DNA of 64,000 nucleotides, taken from Arthrobacter sp. Soil764. Its GTDB lineage: Bacteria; Actinomycetota; Actinomycetes; Actinomycetales; Micrococcaceae. Below are positions 16,551 through 26,530 of the stretch, piece after piece (the stretch's first letter is position 1; every line of letters starts with the position of its first letter). The notes beneath the pieces are model-generated. The model worked only from the letters and a program-made list of their open reading frames with translations, was not told the DNA's origin and did no database searches. The stretch covers positions 1 to 64,000 of the forward strand of contig NZ_LMSI01000007.1 in the NCBI RefSeq assembly GCF_001428075.1. The letters run 5' to 3'. The position numbers and the translations under genes are program-made.

Positions 16551-19500
16551 TCAGGCGTCGAGGCAGGCAGGGCCCAGCAGGACCTTCAGGTCGCCGAACA
16601 GCGACGGGCTGGGGTTCACGCGGAGGTGGACCGGCAGGCCCATGATCTCCGTGCGGGTATCGCCCTGCAGGTGCAGCCGCACTTCGGAATTGCCCCGGTG
16701 GGTGCGCAGCACGTCGCCCAGCTCAGTGACCACGGCCTCGGTGGCCTTGTGGGTGGGCATGGTGATTACCAGGGGTCCGTTCAACCCTTCGCTGAGGTCC
16801 GGGACGGACAGCTCCATGCAGTTCAGGGTGATGGCGCCGTCGTCGCGCTTCTGCAGGCGGCCCTTGACCACCACGATCAGGTCCTCGGCAAGGACCGATG
16901 CGATCGGCCCGTAAACCTGCCCGAAGAACATGACCTCGATCGAACCGCCCAGGTCCTCTACCTCCGCCCGGGCATAAGCGTTGCCGCTGGCTTTGGCAAT
17001 GCGCCGGCTCAGCGACGTGATCATCCCGGCAATGGTGATGATGGCGCCGTCCTGGGGACCGTCCTCGCCCAGGATGGTGGTGATGCTCATCTCGGCATGC
17101 TGGGCCAGGAGGCCCTCCAGGCCCTGCAGCGGGTGGTCCGACACGTAGAGGCCCAGCATGTCCCGTTCGAAGGAAAGCTTGTCCTTCTTCTCCCACTCGG
17201 GAAGGTCCGGAATCTCGATGCTCAACGAAGAGGACTCCGCACCGGCGTCCTCGAAGCCGGCGAAGAGGTCGAACTGGCCAATGGCCTCGTTGCGTTTGAG
17301 GGTGATGACGGAGTCGATGGCCTCTTCATGGATCATTGCCAGGGCGCGGCGGTGGTGGCCCAGCGAGTCGAACGCGCCGGACTTGATGAGGGATTCGATG
17401 GTCCGCTTGTTGCAGACCACGGCCGGGACCTTCATCAGGTAGTCCTTGAACGAGGTGAAGGCACCCTCGCTTTCGCGGGCAGCCACCATGGCCTCGACGG
17501 CGTTGACGCCCACGTTGCGGATGGCACCCATGCCGAAGCGGATGTCGTTCCCTACCGGGGTGAAGTTCAAGGCGGATTCATTGACGTCCGGCGGAAGCAC
17601 CGTGATGCCCATGCGGCGGCACTCGTTGAGGTAGATGGCGGACTTGTCCTTGTCATCACCCACTGAGGTCAGCAGCGCCGCCATGTACTCCGGCGCGTAG
17701 TGCGCCTTGAGATAGGCGGTCCAGTAGGAGATGACGCCGTACGCGGCCGAGTGGGCCTTGTTGAAGGCGTAGTCGGAGAAGGGCAGCAGGATGTCCCAGA
17801 GGGTCTTGACGGCCTCCATTGAGTAGCCGTTGTCCTGCATGCCCTGGGAGAAGCCCGCGAACTGCTTGTCCAGCTCGGACTTCTTCTTCTTGCCCATGGC
17901 GCGGCGGAGGATATCTGCCTGGCCCAGCGAGTAGCCGGCCAGCTTCTGCGCCACGGCCATGACCTGCTCCTGGTACACGATCAGGCCATAGGTTCCGCCG
18001 AGGATCTCCTTGAGGGGTTCCTCCAGTTCCGGATGGATCGGGATCACTTCCTGGATCCCGTTCTTGCGCAGCGCGTAGTCGGTGTGGGCGTTGGCGCCCA
18101 TGGGGCCCGGACGGTACAGCGCCAGCACGGCGGAGATGTCTTCGAAGTTGTCAGGCTTCATGAGCTTCAGCAGCGAACGCATGGGTCCGCCGTCGAGCTG
18201 GAAGACACCCAGGGTGTCACCGCGGGCCAGGAGTTCGTAGGACGGTGCGTCGTCCAGCTCAAGGTTTTCCAGGTCCAGGTCGATGCCGCGGTTCATCTTG
18301 ATGTTCTCAAGGGCATCGGAAATGATCGTCAGGTTCCGCAGGCCCAGGAAGTCCATCTTGATCAGGCCAAGGCCCTCGGACGTGGGGTAATCGAACTGGG
18401 TGATCACCTGGCCGTCCTGGAACCGGCGCATGATGGGGATGACGTCGATGATGGGGTCCGAGGACATGATCACGCCGGCGGCGTGCACGCCCCACTGGCG
18501 CTTCAGGCCTTCGATGCCCAAGGCGGTCTCGAAGACCTTGGCAGCTTCGGGGTCGGTAGCGATCAGCTGCCGGAAGTCCCCTGCCTCGCCGTAGCGCTTG
18601 GCTTCCGGGTTCTGGATGTCCGCCAGCGGGATGTCCTTGGCCATCACGGCCGGCGGCAGGGCCTTGGTCAGCTGTTCGCCCATGCTGAAGGGGTAGCCGA
18701 GGACGCGGGAAGAATCCTTCAGGGCCTGCTTGGTCTTGATGGTGCCGTACGTGACGATCATGGCCACGCGCTCGTCGCCGTACTTCCGGGTCACATAGTC
18801 GATGACTTCGGAACGGCGCCGGTCATCGAAGTCGACGTCGAAGTCGGGCATGGATACGCGGTCCGGGTTGAGGAACCGTTCGAAGATCAGCCCGTGGCGG
18901 AGGGGGTCGAGGTCGGTGATGCGCATGGCGTAGGCCACCATGGAGCCTGCACCCGAGCCACGCCCCGGGCCCACGCGGATGCCGTTGTTCTTGGCCCAGT
19001 TGATGAAGTCGGCAACCACCAGGAAGTAGCCCGGGAAGCCCATGGAGGTGATGACGCCGAGCTCGTAGTCGGCCTGCTTGCGGACCTCGTCCGGGATGCC
19101 GGCCGGGTAACGGTACTTCAGGCCCTTGTCCACTTCCTTGACCAGCCAGGAGGTCTCGTCCTCACCGGGCGGGCAGGGGAACCGCGGCATGTAGTTGGCA
19201 TCCGTGTTGAAGGACACCTCGCAGCGCTCGGCGATGAGCAGGGTGTTGTCGCACGCCTCCGGGTGGTCGCGGAAGAGTTCACGCATTTCCTGCGGCGATT
19301 TGAGGTAGTAGCCGCTGCCGGAGAACGCGAACCGCGATCCGCCGTTGTCGTATGTGGGTTCCAGCAGCGTGGAGCCGGACTGGATGGCCAGCAGGGCCTC
19401 ATGCGCCTTGGCGTCGTGCTCGTGGGTGTAGTGGAGGTCGTTGGTGGCAACCAGCGGCAGGTTCAGGTCCTTGGCAAGCCGCAGCAGGTCCCCGGTGACC

Positions 19501-20111
19501 CGCCGCTCAATGTCCAGCCCATGGTCCATCAGTTCGCAGAAGTAGTTTTCCGCGCCGAAGATGTCCCGGAATTCGGCCGCCGCTTCAAGGGCTTCGCGGT
19601 ACTGGCCCAGCCGCAGCCGGGTCTGGACTTCCCCGGAGGGGCAGCCGGTGGTGGCAATGAGCCCTTCGGAGTAGGTGTTGAGCAGTTCACGGTCCAGCCG
19701 GGGCCACTTGCCGAACACCGAATCGAGGGACGCGATGGACGAGGCCCGGAAGAGGTTCCGCATGCCCACGTTGTTGTAGCTCAGGAGCGTCATGTGGGTG
19801 TAGGAACCACCGCCGGAGACATCATCCTTGCGCTGGGATTCATCGCCCCAGCGGACGCGTTCCTTGTCCGTGCGTGCGGTGCCGGGAGTTACATATGCCT
19901 CGACGCCGATGATCGGCTTGATGCCCTTGTCCGTGGCTTTCCGCCAAAAATCGAAGGCCCCGAACAGGTAGCCGTGGTCCGTCGTGGCGAGGGCAGGCAT
20001 GCCCAAACGCTCGGTTTCGTCGAACAGCTCCCCCAGGCGGGCCGCCCCATCCAGCATGGAATATTCGGTGTGGGTGTGCAGGTGGACAAACGAATCATTG
20101 CTGGAACTCAC
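16551..20111 (-). CDS. dnaE: DNA polymerase III alpha subunit
   Basis: 1186 residues from GTG 20111. It is the replicative DNA polymerase of the chromosome. The N-terminal PHP domain starts with FVHLHTHTEYSMLDGAARL and continues with TTDHGYLFGAFDF; its metal-binding histidines and aspartate are intact, consistent with proofreading by this domain in actinobacteria. The catalytic aspartates are visible in [28 protein letters not shown], the tandem helix-hairpin-helix region and a C-terminal OB fold (AIITIAGMITSLSRR) follow. Length is normal for DnaE1. It is the last gene of the lspA–RluA–dnaE unit. Confidence 0.98.
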   Translation of the reverse strand: MSSSNDSFVHLHTHTEYSMLDGAARLGELFDETERLGMPALATTDHGYLFGAFDFWRKATDKGIKPIIGVEAYVTPGTARTDKERVRWGDESQRKDDVSGGGSYTHMTLLSYNNVGMRNLFRASSIASLDSVFGKWPRLDRELLNTYSEGLIATTGCPSGEVQTRLRLGQYREALEAAAEFRDIFGAENYFCELMDHGLDIERRVTGDLLRLAKDLNLPLVATNDLHYTHEHDAKAHEALLAIQSGSTLLEPTYDNGGSRFAFSGSGYYLKSPQEMRELFRDHPEACDNTLLIAERCEVSFNTDANYMPRFPCPPGEDETSWLVKEVDKGLKYRYPAGIPDEVRKQADYELGVITSMGFPGYFLVVADFINWAKNNGIRVGPGRGSGAGSMVAYAMRITDLDPLRHGLIFERFLNPDRVSMPDFDVDFDDRRRSEVIDYVTRKYGDERVAMIVTYGTIKTKQALKDSSRVLGYPFSMGEQLTKALPPAVMAKDIPLADIQNPEAKRYGEAGDFRQLIATDPEAAKVFETALGIEGLKRQWGVHAAGVIMSSDPIIDVIPIMRRFQDGQVITQFDYPTSEGLGLIKMDFLGLRNLTIISDALENIKMNRGIDLDLENLELDDAPSYELLARGDTLGVFQLDGGPMRSLLKLMKPDNFEDISAVLALYRPGPMGANAHTDYALRKNGIQEVIPIHPELEEPLKEILGGTYGLIVYQEQVMAVAQKLAGYSLGQADILRRAMGKKKKSELDKQFAGFSQGMQDNGYSMEAVKTLWDILLPFSDYAFNKAHSAAYGVISYWTAYLKAHYAPEYMAALLTSVGDDKDKSAIYLNECRRMGITVLPPDVNESALNFTPVGNDIRFGMGAIRNVGVNAVEAMVAARESEGAFTSFKDYLMKVPAVVCNKRTIESLIKSGAFDSLGHHRRALAMIHEEAIDSVITLKRNEAIGQFDLFAGFEDAGAESSSLSIEIPDLPEWEKKDKLSFERDMLGLYVSDHPLQGLEGLLAQHAEMSITTILGEDGPQDGAIITIAGMITSLSRRIAKASGNAYARAEVEDLGGSIEVMFFGQVYGPIASVLAEDLIVVVKGRLQKRDDGAITLNCMELSVPDLSEGLNGPLVITMPTHKATEAVVTELGDVLRTHRGNSEVRLHLQGDTRTEIMGLPVHLRVNPSPSLFGDLKVLLGPACLDA

Positions 20112-20160
20112 CGGACCATTCTAAGCTCTGCCGAGTTGCAGCCCCGCCAGGCGGTCCGTG

Positions 20161-21087
20161 TCAGGCCTGTCCCGATTCCAGTACTTCCAGGGCGTAGGCC
20201 AGGTCCTGGGGGTAGTCGCTGGAGACCGTGACACGCTCCCCCGTCACCGGGTGGTCAAAGGCCAGTTCGCGGGCATGCAGCCACTGCCGGGTAAGGCCCA
20301 GGGTGGCGGCAAGGCGGGGGTCGGCGCCGTAGGTCAGGTCGCCGGCGCAGGGGTGCCGGAGCGCGGAGAAGTGCACCCGGATCTGGTGGGTGCGTCCGGT
20401 CTCCAGGTGGACCTCCACCAGGCTGGCCTTGCCGAAGGCCTCCAGGACTTCGTAATGGGTCACCGAGGGGCGGCCGTCCTCGATGACGGCAAATCGCCAG
20501 TCGTGTCCAGGGTGGCGTCCAATAGGGGCATCGATGGTTCCGGTCAGGGGATCGGGAAGGCCCTGCACCACAGCGTGGTAGACCTTGTCCACCGTGCGCT
20601 CCTTGAAAGCCCGCTTAAGGGCTGTGTAGGCCGGCTCGGACTTGGCGACGACCATCACGCCGGAAGTGCCGACGTCGAGCCGGTGGACTATGCCTGCCCG
20701 CTCCGGGGCACCTGAGGTGGAGATGCGGTAACCAGCGGCGGCCAGGCCGCCCACCACAGTGGGTCCCACCCAGCCGGGCGACGGGTGGGCTGCCACGCCC
20801 ACAGGTTTGTCGACAACGACGAAATCGTCGTCGTCCAGCAGGATGTTCAAGCCTTCCACAATCTCCTCCACGACTTCCAGCGGGTCCCGCCGTTCCGGGA
20901 CAGAGACGTCCAGGACGTCCCCGGCCACGAGTTTTGCCGACTTGCCCAATGCTTTGCCCCGGTTCAGCACGTGGCCTTCCGCCAGCAGGGATGCGGCCAC
21001 GGAGCGGGACACCCCCAGAAGGCCGGCCAGACCGGCGTCCGCCCGCGTCCCGCCGTACTCTTCGGCCACGATAATGCGCTCAGTCAT
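20161..21087 (-). CDS. RluA family 23S rRNA pseudouridine synthase
   Basis: 308 residues. An N-terminal S4-like RNA-binding domain ([21 protein letters not shown]) precedes the catalytic domain. The active-site aspartate lies in [18 protein letters not shown], matching the HRLDxxTSG motif of RluA/RluC/RluD enzymes, which convert specific uridines in 23S rRNA to pseudouridine. [13 protein letters not shown] is the second family motif. The start overlaps the end of lspA by 8 bp, a gene pair conserved in actinobacteria and Gram-positives. The exact target uridine cannot be read from the sequence. Confidence 0.93.
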   Translation of the reverse strand: MTERIIVAEEYGGTRADAGLAGLLGVSRSVAASLLAEGHVLNRGKALGKSAKLVAGDVLDVSVPERRDPLEVVEEIVEGLNILLDDDDFVVVDKPVGVAAHPSPGWVGPTVVGGLAAAGYRISTSGAPERAGIVHRLDVGTSGVMVVAKSEPAYTALKRAFKERTVDKVYHAVVQGLPDPLTGTIDAPIGRHPGHDWRFAVIEDGRPSVTHYEVLEAFGKASLVEVHLETGRTHQIRVHFSALRHPCAGDLTYGADPRLAATLGLTRQWLHARELAFDHPVTGERVTVSSDYPQDLAYALEVLESGQA

Positions 21088-21652
21088 GGGCGGGCTTTTC
21101 CTGGGGTGCGTTCCCCAGCCGCGTTCCGTCCAGGGCTATTCCTCGGATGGTCAGGATGCAGATGATGGCGACGGCGGACACGACAGCGGAGTCGGCGATG
21201 TTGAAGATGGCGAAATTGGGCAGCTGGATGAAGTCCACCACGTGGCCCATGCCGAAGGACGGCTCACGGAAGAGCCGGTCGGTGAGGTTGCCAAGGGCGC
21301 CGCCCAGCAGCAGGCCCAGGGCGAGGGACCACCAGGCCGAACCCAGCCTGCGCACCTGGAAAAGAATTGCGATGGCCACGGCGGCCATGATGATGGAGAA
21401 CACCCACGTGACGTTCTCACCGATCGAGAACGCAGCACCGGAATTACGGATGAAGTACCAGTGCAGGAGGGGCGGCAGGACGGGGATCCGCTCCCCCTCC
21501 ACCATGGTGGAAGTGACCCAGAGTTTGGTCAGCTGGTCCAGGACGTAGGCGAACACCGCGAACCCGGCGAACAGGGAGAGCAGCACCGCCCGGCGCGGGC
21601 GCGGTGAGGGTGGGACAGGGCGTGCCGCATCCGCAGCAAGTTCGTCAGTCAT
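21080..21652 (-). CDS. lspA: Lipoprotein signal peptidase (signal peptidase II)
   Basis: 190 residues from ATG 21652; a TTG start 36 bp upstream is possible but gives an atypical leader. Four transmembrane helices are visible (near [49 protein letters not shown] and [13 protein letters not shown]). The catalytic aspartates are in [10 protein letters not shown] and FNIADSAV, and the NSGAAFS motif is present. It cleaves prolipoproteins before the lipidated cysteine. The 32-residue proline-rich cytoplasmic N-terminus is longer than in E. coli. It is the first gene after the divIVA terminator. Confidence 0.97.
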   Translation of the reverse strand: MTDELAADAARPVPPSPRPRRAVLLSLFAGFAVFAYVLDQLTKLWVTSTMVEGERIPVLPPLLHWYFIRNSGAAFSIGENVTWVFSIIMAAVAIAILFQVRRLGSAWWSLALGLLLGGALGNLTDRLFREPSFGMGHVVDFIQLPNFAIFNIADSAVVSAVAIICILTIRGIALDGTRLGNAPQEKPAHD

Positions 21653-21687
21653 GGTGCTTTCAATTCGTGGAGCTGGTGTCAATGCCA

Positions 21688-21724
21688 AAAGCCGGTGGCC
21701 GAGGAATCCTCAGCCACCGGCTTT
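21688..21724 (-). terminator. Terminator after divIVA
   Basis: AAAGCCGGTGGC (21688-21699) pairs with GCCACCGGCTTT (21713-21724), with an inner GAGG/CCTC stem. On the minus strand it ends in TTTT and lies 21 nt after the divIVA stop, separating it from lspA. Confidence 0.85.
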
Positions 21725-21744
21725 CAGAATACGTGCTGCCAGGC

Positions 21745-22431
21745 TTAGTTGGCTTCGCTGACTTCCGGGGTAGCCACGGAGCCACGGGCATCCAGGTCGC
21801 GGAGCTGGCCTTCGATGTAGGCCTTCAGGCGTGAACGGTAGTCGCGTTCGAAGCCGCGGAGCTGTTCCACCTTGCGTTCCAGGACGGAGCGCTGCTGCTC
21901 CAGGGCACCGAGGATCTTGCGGGACTTCTCCTGGGCGTCGTTGACGAGGCTGCTGGCTTCGATCTGCGCTTCGGCGATGATCTTGTCCTTCTGCGCCTGG
22001 CCGTCGGCGACGTGGCGGTCGTGCATCTGCTGGGCCATGGCCAGCAGGCCGGCGGCGGATTCAGCGGAAGGAGTGGCGACAGCTGCGGGCGCGGCCGGTG
22101 CGGCGGCAGCCGGGGCAGCCGGCTGGACGTCCTTCTTCTTGTTGGCCTCGGCAGCCTTGGCCTCGGCCTCAGCCTTCTCGCGGGCCTCGTCCTTGTCGGC
22201 CTTGACCGGCGCGGGGACCTTCTCCACCACGGGAGCGGCAGCTGAGCTTGCCGGAACGCTCGAACCTGCTTCAGCGAGCTTCTTGCGGAGCTCGTCGTTT
22301 TCCTGGTTCAGGCGGCGGAGTTCAACGACGATTTCGTCCAGGAAGTCATCAACCTCGTCCTGGTCATAGCCCTCGCGGAACTTGGTGGGCTGAAAGCGCT
22401 TGTTGACAACGTCTTCTGGCGTCAAAGCCAT
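21745..22431 (-). CDS. divIVA: DivIVA/Wag31 polar growth scaffold
   Basis: 228 residues from ATG 22431, preceded by AGGTGACC. The N-terminal DivIVA membrane-binding domain MALTPEDVVNKRFQPTKFRE leads into a coiled coil (DEVDDFLDEIVVELRRLNQE). A central Ala/Pro/Lys-rich linker (about residues 60-120) is followed by a second long coiled coil ending near IEGQLRDLD. It marks cell poles and directs growth and division in actinobacteria. It sits at the end of the ftsZ–pgeF–yggS–sepF–yggT order, as in most Gram-positives. Confidence 0.96.
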   Translation of the reverse strand: MALTPEDVVNKRFQPTKFREGYDQDEVDDFLDEIVVELRRLNQENDELRKKLAEAGSSVPASSAAAPVVEKVPAPVKADKDEAREKAEAEAKAAEANKKKDVQPAAPAAAAPAAPAAVATPSAESAAGLLAMAQQMHDRHVADGQAQKDKIIAEAQIEASSLVNDAQEKSRKILGALEQQRSVLERKVEQLRGFERDYRSRLKAYIEGQLRDLDARGSVATPEVSEAN

Positions 22432-22605
22432 CTGGTCACCTCACTGGTCTGGTTAGTCAGTAGGCCTTCCGGCCGTCAAAACTACGGTACCTAAATTTGG
22501 TCTGCTTACTCTAATTCAACACTGCGGTGTCAAACGCGAGGTTTCTTCGCTTTACACTAGCCGTTCCGCGGGGGAACACACTGCATTGCCGGTCCGGTGC
22601 GTGGA

Positions 22606-22893
22606 TCAGGCAAGTCCCCTGGTGACATTCATCGCGATGCTGACGCCGATGAACAGGATCAGGAAACCCAGGTCCAGGGAAATGCCGCCAAGCCGGAGCG
22701 GCGGAATCATGCGCCGCAGGCCCTTGAGGGGCGGATCGGTGATGGAGTACACGGCGTGCGCCACAACCAGGGCCGCGCCCCGTGGCCGCCATTCCCTTGC
22801 GAACATCTGTACCCAGTCGAACACCAGGCGGATGATGAGGGCGACGAAGAACAGCAGCAGGGCGAGATAGAGAAGTCCGAAAACAATTCCCAT
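22606..22893 (-). CDS. YggT family membrane protein
   Basis: 95 residues. Two hydrophobic helices (residues 3-27, FGLLYLALLLFFVALIIRL, and about 70-90, LGFLILFIGVSIAMN) flank a loop containing YSITDPPLKGLRRMIPPLR, which is characteristic of YggT proteins. The family sits next to sepF and divIVA in many bacteria and is linked to division or osmotic tolerance, but its molecular role is not established. A 174-bp gap to divIVA carries AT-rich, promoter-like sequence. Confidence 0.9.
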   Translation of the reverse strand: MGIVFGLLYLALLLFFVALIIRLVFDWVQMFAREWRPRGAALVVAHAVYSITDPPLKGLRRMIPPLRLGGISLDLGFLILFIGVSIAMNVTRGLA

Positions 22894-22979
22894 GACTTAT
22901 TTCATATCTCCATATTCGTGCGGCGCTGCCATAGCGGAGGCCGCTGTTGTCCTGCTGTTGTCTTGTCTATTTCAGCACA

Positions 22980-23009
22980 GATGCCAGACAGGTGTCCCTG
23001 CCTGGCATC
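22980..23009 (-). terminator. Weak hairpin between sepF and the YggT gene
   Basis: GATGCCAG (22980-22987) pairs with CTGGCATC (23002-23009). There is no T-tract, so it may attenuate rather than stop transcription. Confidence 0.35.
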
Positions 23010-23028
23010 CGGATGCGGCTTTTGGTGC

Positions 23029-23559
23029 TCAGCTTTGGTTGAAGAAACTGGCCTGCGTGTCGCTGGCCTTTTTGTCGTCACCGATCACTTCGACGTAGGA
23101 CGGGGAGAGCAGGAACACCTTGTTGGTCACCCGCTCGATGCTTCCCCGGAGGCCGAACACAAGGCCGGCGGAGAAATCCACCAGCCGCTTGGCATCGGAT
23201 TCGCCCATGTCCGTGACGTTCATGATCACCGGAATGCCATCCCGGAAACTCTCACCGATGAGCTTGGCATCGTTGTAGGAACGCGGGTGGATGGTGGTGA
23301 TCTGGCGAAGTCCGGTGTTCTCTTCGCGGCTCGACGCCGCGCGTTTAATGGGGGTCACAGGGGCGCGGTATTCCTCTTCAGGGGCGTAGGACGCCTCGCG
23401 GCTGACTTCGCGGACCGGCGCCGGAGCGCGGCGTTCCTCGCGGTCAACTTCCATCGGTTCGTCCTCATCCTTACGTGTGGTCTGTTGCTCGGACTCGTAA
23501 TGCTCATCGCCGTCGGCGAGCCCAAGATAGATCATTGTCTTGCGCAGAGCGCCGGCCAT
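23029..23559 (-). CDS. sepF: Cell division protein SepF
   Basis: 176 residues from ATG 23559, preceded by AGGAG. The N-terminal [16 protein letters not shown] segment is the amphipathic membrane anchor. An acidic/charged linker (about residues 20-85) follows, then the SepF core with [41 protein letters not shown] and [10 protein letters not shown]. SepF tethers FtsZ to the membrane, which matters here because actinobacteria lack FtsA; none is seen in this cluster. It lies 90 bp after the YggS-family gene on the same strand. Confidence 0.96.
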   Translation of the reverse strand: MAGALRKTMIYLGLADGDEHYESEQQTTRKDEDEPMEVDREERRAPAPVREVSREASYAPEEEYRAPVTPIKRAASSREENTGLRQITTIHPRSYNDAKLIGESFRDGIPVIMNVTDMGESDAKRLVDFSAGLVFGLRGSIERVTNKVFLLSPSYVEVIGDDKKASDTQASFFNQS

Positions 23560-23649
23560 GGTCGACTCCTAATCGTGTCCCGTAAGCGGGCCGCCCAATG
23601 ATTTGACAGCACTGGAGTCCCCCGCCCATCACTTCCAATAGGACCGACG

Positions 23650-24402
23650 CTACCCCACCGCGGGACGGGAACCGAGAATATCCGAACCGATTCGCAGGTG
23701 TGTCGCTCCGAACTTGATGGCGGCCTCAAGGTCCTGGCTCATGCCTGCCGAGATGCCTGTCGCCGCGGGGTAGGCCGCCGCCAGCCGGGCGGAAATCCCG
23801 GCGAGCTGTTCGAACGCCGGCTCCGGTGGCGCACCCAGGGGCGCCACTGCCATCACGCCGGCCAGGTTCAGGCCCTCCGCCGCGGCAATCCGCTCTGCCA
23901 GGAGCGGCACATCGGCGGGGTCTGCACCGCCGCGGTGCGTGCCGCCGTCGCCCTCAAGGCTGACCTGGATAAAGCAGTCCAGCGCCGCCCTCCCGCTGGC
24001 CTCCATCTCATGGGCAACCGCCTTGGCCAGTGCGTCCACGAGCTGCGGCCGGTCCACGGAATGGACCGCGGAGGCGTAGCGCGCCACGGATTTGGCCTTC
24101 TTAGTCTGCAGCTGGCCTACGAAATGCCAGGTCAAGGTCAGATCTGCCAGCTCGAGGGCCTTGGCAGCGGCCTCCTGGTCCCGGTTCTCGCCAACATCCG
24201 TAACTCCAAGGGCGGCCAGGCGACGGATATCGTCCGCCGGGTGGAACTTGGTGACCACGATCAGGGTCGGAAGCCGGTCCCCGCGCCCCGCGTCCCCGGC
24301 GGCCGCTGCGATCCGCTTCCGCACGGCGGCAAGCCGTTCGGAAAGTTCCGCGCTGCGGGGATCATCTGCCCCGCCCTGCCCTGTGCTTGCCGGCTCAGTC
24401 AT
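23650..24402 (-). CDS. YggS/PROSC family PLP-homeostasis protein
   Basis: 250 residues. The PLP-lysine segment is LPTLIVVTKFHPADDIRRL (lysine after VVT). GVTDVGENRDQEAAAK, WHFVGQLQTKKAK and the C-terminal GMSQDLEAAIKFGATHLRIG are the usual family motifs. These alanine-racemase-fold proteins bind PLP and buffer it, without a known enzymatic reaction. The ATG at 24402 overlaps the pgeF stop by 8 bp, so the pair is coupled. The ftsZ–pgeF–yggS–sepF order is conserved in Gram-positives. Confidence 0.94.
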   Translation of the reverse strand: MTEPASTGQGGADDPRSAELSERLAAVRKRIAAAAGDAGRGDRLPTLIVVTKFHPADDIRRLAALGVTDVGENRDQEAAAKALELADLTLTWHFVGQLQTKKAKSVARYASAVHSVDRPQLVDALAKAVAHEMEASGRAALDCFIQVSLEGDGGTHRGGADPADVPLLAERIAAAEGLNLAGVMAVAPLGAPPEPAFEQLAGISARLAAAYPAATGISAGMSQDLEAAIKFGATHLRIGSDILGSRPAVG

Positions 24403-25084
24403 GGCACCAGATCAGTCCGGCGAAACGGCCGGTATTCCGGTCGCGGCGGTACGAGTAGAGGGTGTCCGTCTCGAGGGTGCAGCCACCGGCGTATTCCACG
24501 CCCACGCCGGCCGTCTCCAGCTGGCTCCGCGCACCGGCGGGAAGGTCCAGTGCGGGTGTTCCCCATGAGGTGGTGCTGCGGGTGGCAGGGACCAAAGCGG
24601 CCACCTCATCCTGCAGTGCCGAAGGAACTTCATAGCAGGACCCGCAGATCGATGGGCCCATCCAGGCCCGGATCCGTGAGGCTCCAAGGGACAACATGTT
24701 CTCCACGGCGGCCGGGATGATACCGTTCGCGATGCCGGGACGGCCTGCATGCACTGCGGCAAACACTGGCCCGCCTGGTGTCTCCCCCGCGAGCAACACC
24801 GGAATGCAGTCCGCCACCATGACGGCCAGGGGAAGTCCGCGGGACACCATGGCGTCGGCCTCAGGTGAAGGCACATCCGCACCCACTACTGCCACGGTCG
24901 TCCCGTGGACCTGGTTCATGAAGCGGAGCGATTGCGGACGCACGCCCATATACTCCTCCAGCCGGGCACGGCGCTGCCGGACCTCGCCTGGATCATCCCC
25001 TACATGCAGGGCAAGATTTCCCGCATCCACATCAGTGAACGCGGCCGACACCCCGGGCAGGATGTCGGCGCGCCAATGGAACAA
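24395..25084 (-). CDS. pgeF: PgeF/YlmD family multicopper-like purine nucleoside phosphorylase
   Basis: 229 residues from a TTG at 25084, 8 bp after ftsZ; no better start is seen. Motifs are MNQVHGTTVAVV, MVADCIPVLLAG and FAAVHAGRPGIANGII, which supply the His-Cys-His metal site of the family. The family was first called polyphenol oxidase or laccase-like; characterised members act on purine nucleosides or edit peptidoglycan precursors by removing mis-incorporated serine. The location inside the division cluster fits the latter role but does not establish it. Confidence 0.93.
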   Translation of the reverse strand: MFHWRADILPGVSAAFTDVDAGNLALHVGDDPGEVRQRRARLEEYMGVRPQSLRFMNQVHGTTVAVVGADVPSPEADAMVSRGLPLAVMVADCIPVLLAGETPGGPVFAAVHAGRPGIANGIIPAAVENMLSLGASRIRAWMGPSICGSCYEVPSALQDEVAALVPATRSTTSWGTPALDLPAGARSQLETAGVGVEYAGGCTLETDTLYSYRRDRNTGRFAGLIWCHD

Positions 25085-25092
25085 ACCGCTGC

Positions 25093-26346
25093 CTACTTCA
25101 GGAAGTCGGGGACATCCAGGTCATCCGGGTGGGTGCCGGTCAGGTCCGGCTCCACGACGGAGGGAAGGTCGACGTCGAAGCCTGAGTCGGCGGGGACGGC
25201 CGACGGGCGCTGCTGTCCCCAGTTGCTGAGGCCCGCGGCACCGACGCCGGCATGGATCGGCTGGACGTTCTGCTGGTGGTTGCCGTTGCCCTGGTGGTTT
25301 CCGTTCTGCGGGTGGGCAGAGGCGGGGGCGGCAGCGGGGGCAGCGGGCCGCTGCGGGGCGGCCTGCGGCTGGGACTGGTCCATGGAGGGCGAGGTGGCCT
25401 TGACGTCGTCGAACCCGGCCGCGATGACCGTGACACGCGCTTCATCACCCAGGGCATCGTCGATGACGGCACCGAAGATGATGTTCGCCTCGGGGTGGGC
25501 CACTTCCTGGACCAGCCGCGCCGCCTCGTTGATCTCGAACAGGCCCAGGTCCGAGCCGCCCTGGATGGACAGCAGCACGCCGTGGGCGCCGTCGATGGAT
25601 GCTTCCAGCAACGGCGATGCGATGGCCAGTTCGGCCGCCTTGACGGCGCGGTCTTCACCCCGGGCGGAACCGATGCCCATCAGGGCCGAGCCGGCGCCCT
25701 GCATGACGGACTTGACGTCCGCGAAGTCAAGGTTGATCAGGCCGGGCGTGGTGATGAGGTCGGTGATGCCCTGGACACCGGACAGCAGGACCTGGTCCGC
25801 GGAGCGGAAGGCGTCAAGAACGGACACGTTGCGGTCGCTGATGGACAGCAAACGGTCGTTGGGGATGACGATCAGGGTGTCCACCTCGTCACGCAGGGCG
25901 TCAATGCCGGCCTCTGCGGAACCGGCACGCCGGCGGCCCTCGAACGTGAACGGACGGGTGACCACGCCGATGGTCAGGGCGCCGAGCGAGCGGGCAATGC
26001 GGGCGACGACGGGCGCGCCGCCGGTGCCGGTGCCGCCGCCTTCGCCGGCGGTGACGAAGACCATGTCGGCGCCGCGCAGGACTTCCTCGATCTCGTCGGC
26101 ATGGTCCTCGGCGGCCTGCTTGCCCACCTCCGGGTTGGCGCCGGCGCCCAGGCCCCGGGTCAGCTCCCGTCCGACGTCGAGCTTCACGTCGGCGTCACTC
26201 ATGAGCAGGGCCTGGGCGTCGGTGTTGATGGCGATGAACTCAACACCCCTGAGGCCGACCTCGATCATGCGGTTGACTGCGTTCACGCCACCGCCGCCGA
26301 TGCCGACGACTTTGATGACGGCCAAGTAATTCTGCGGAGCTGCCAC
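25093..26346 (-). CDS. ftsZ: Cell division protein FtsZ
   Basis: 417 residues from GTG 26346. It is the tubulin-like GTPase that forms the Z ring. The GTP-binding tubulin signature [13 protein letters not shown] is near residue 100. [15 protein letters not shown] opens the nucleotide-binding domain and [15 protein letters not shown] lies in the core helix. A glutamine-, alanine- and proline-rich linker (about 320-390) ends in the conserved C-terminal peptide [21 protein letters not shown] 184-bp upstream gap separates it from ftsQ and carries an inverted repeat, suggesting a dedicated promoter. Confidence 0.98.
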   Translation of the reverse strand: MAAPQNYLAVIKVVGIGGGGVNAVNRMIEVGLRGVEFIAINTDAQALLMSDADVKLDVGRELTRGLGAGANPEVGKQAAEDHADEIEEVLRGADMVFVTAGEGGGTGTGGAPVVARIARSLGALTIGVVTRPFTFEGRRRAGSAEAGIDALRDEVDTLIVIPNDRLLSISDRNVSVLDAFRSADQVLLSGVQGITDLITTPGLINLDFADVKSVMQGAGSALMGIGSARGEDRAVKAAELAIASPLLEASIDGAHGVLLSIQGGSDLGLFEINEAARLVQEVAHPEANIIFGAVIDDALGDEARVTVIAAGFDDVKATSPSMDQSQPQAAPQRPAAPAAAPASAHPQNGNHQGNGNHQQNVQPIHAGVGAAGLSNWGQQRPSAVPADSGFDVDLPSVVEPDLTGTHPDDLDVPDFLK

Positions 26347-26404
26347 GTTACGTGTCCCTTGTTCGTGTCTTATTGCGAAAACTGATGGAGAGCTTGAAGG
26401 CTGA

Positions 26405-26435
26405 AACCTTAACCTTCGAGTTGAAGGTTATAGTT
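26405..26435. promoter_or_regulatory. Inverted repeat upstream of ftsZ, candidate FtsR operator
   Basis: AACCTTC (26411-26417) and GAAGGTT (26423-26429) are perfect inverted arms around GAGTT. The similarity extends outward to 11 of 13 positions. On the minus strand TTGACA (26442-26437) abuts it. It lies 59-89 bp before the ftsZ start, and the left arm AACCTTAACCTT recurs with one change downstream of the bfn gene. Confidence 0.5.
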
Positions 26436-26530
26436 ATGTCAAGTAACTCTTGTCTGTGACGGTATTTCCTCTGGTTCCGACATTCAATAACCGGGTCCGC
26501 GTGTCGGATTAATACCGGAAAAGAAAGCGC

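Noticed and set aside
18033..20231. 732-codon open frame on the plus strand
   Set aside because: Antisense to dnaE; the translation has no recognisable domain and a composition typical of antisense frames.
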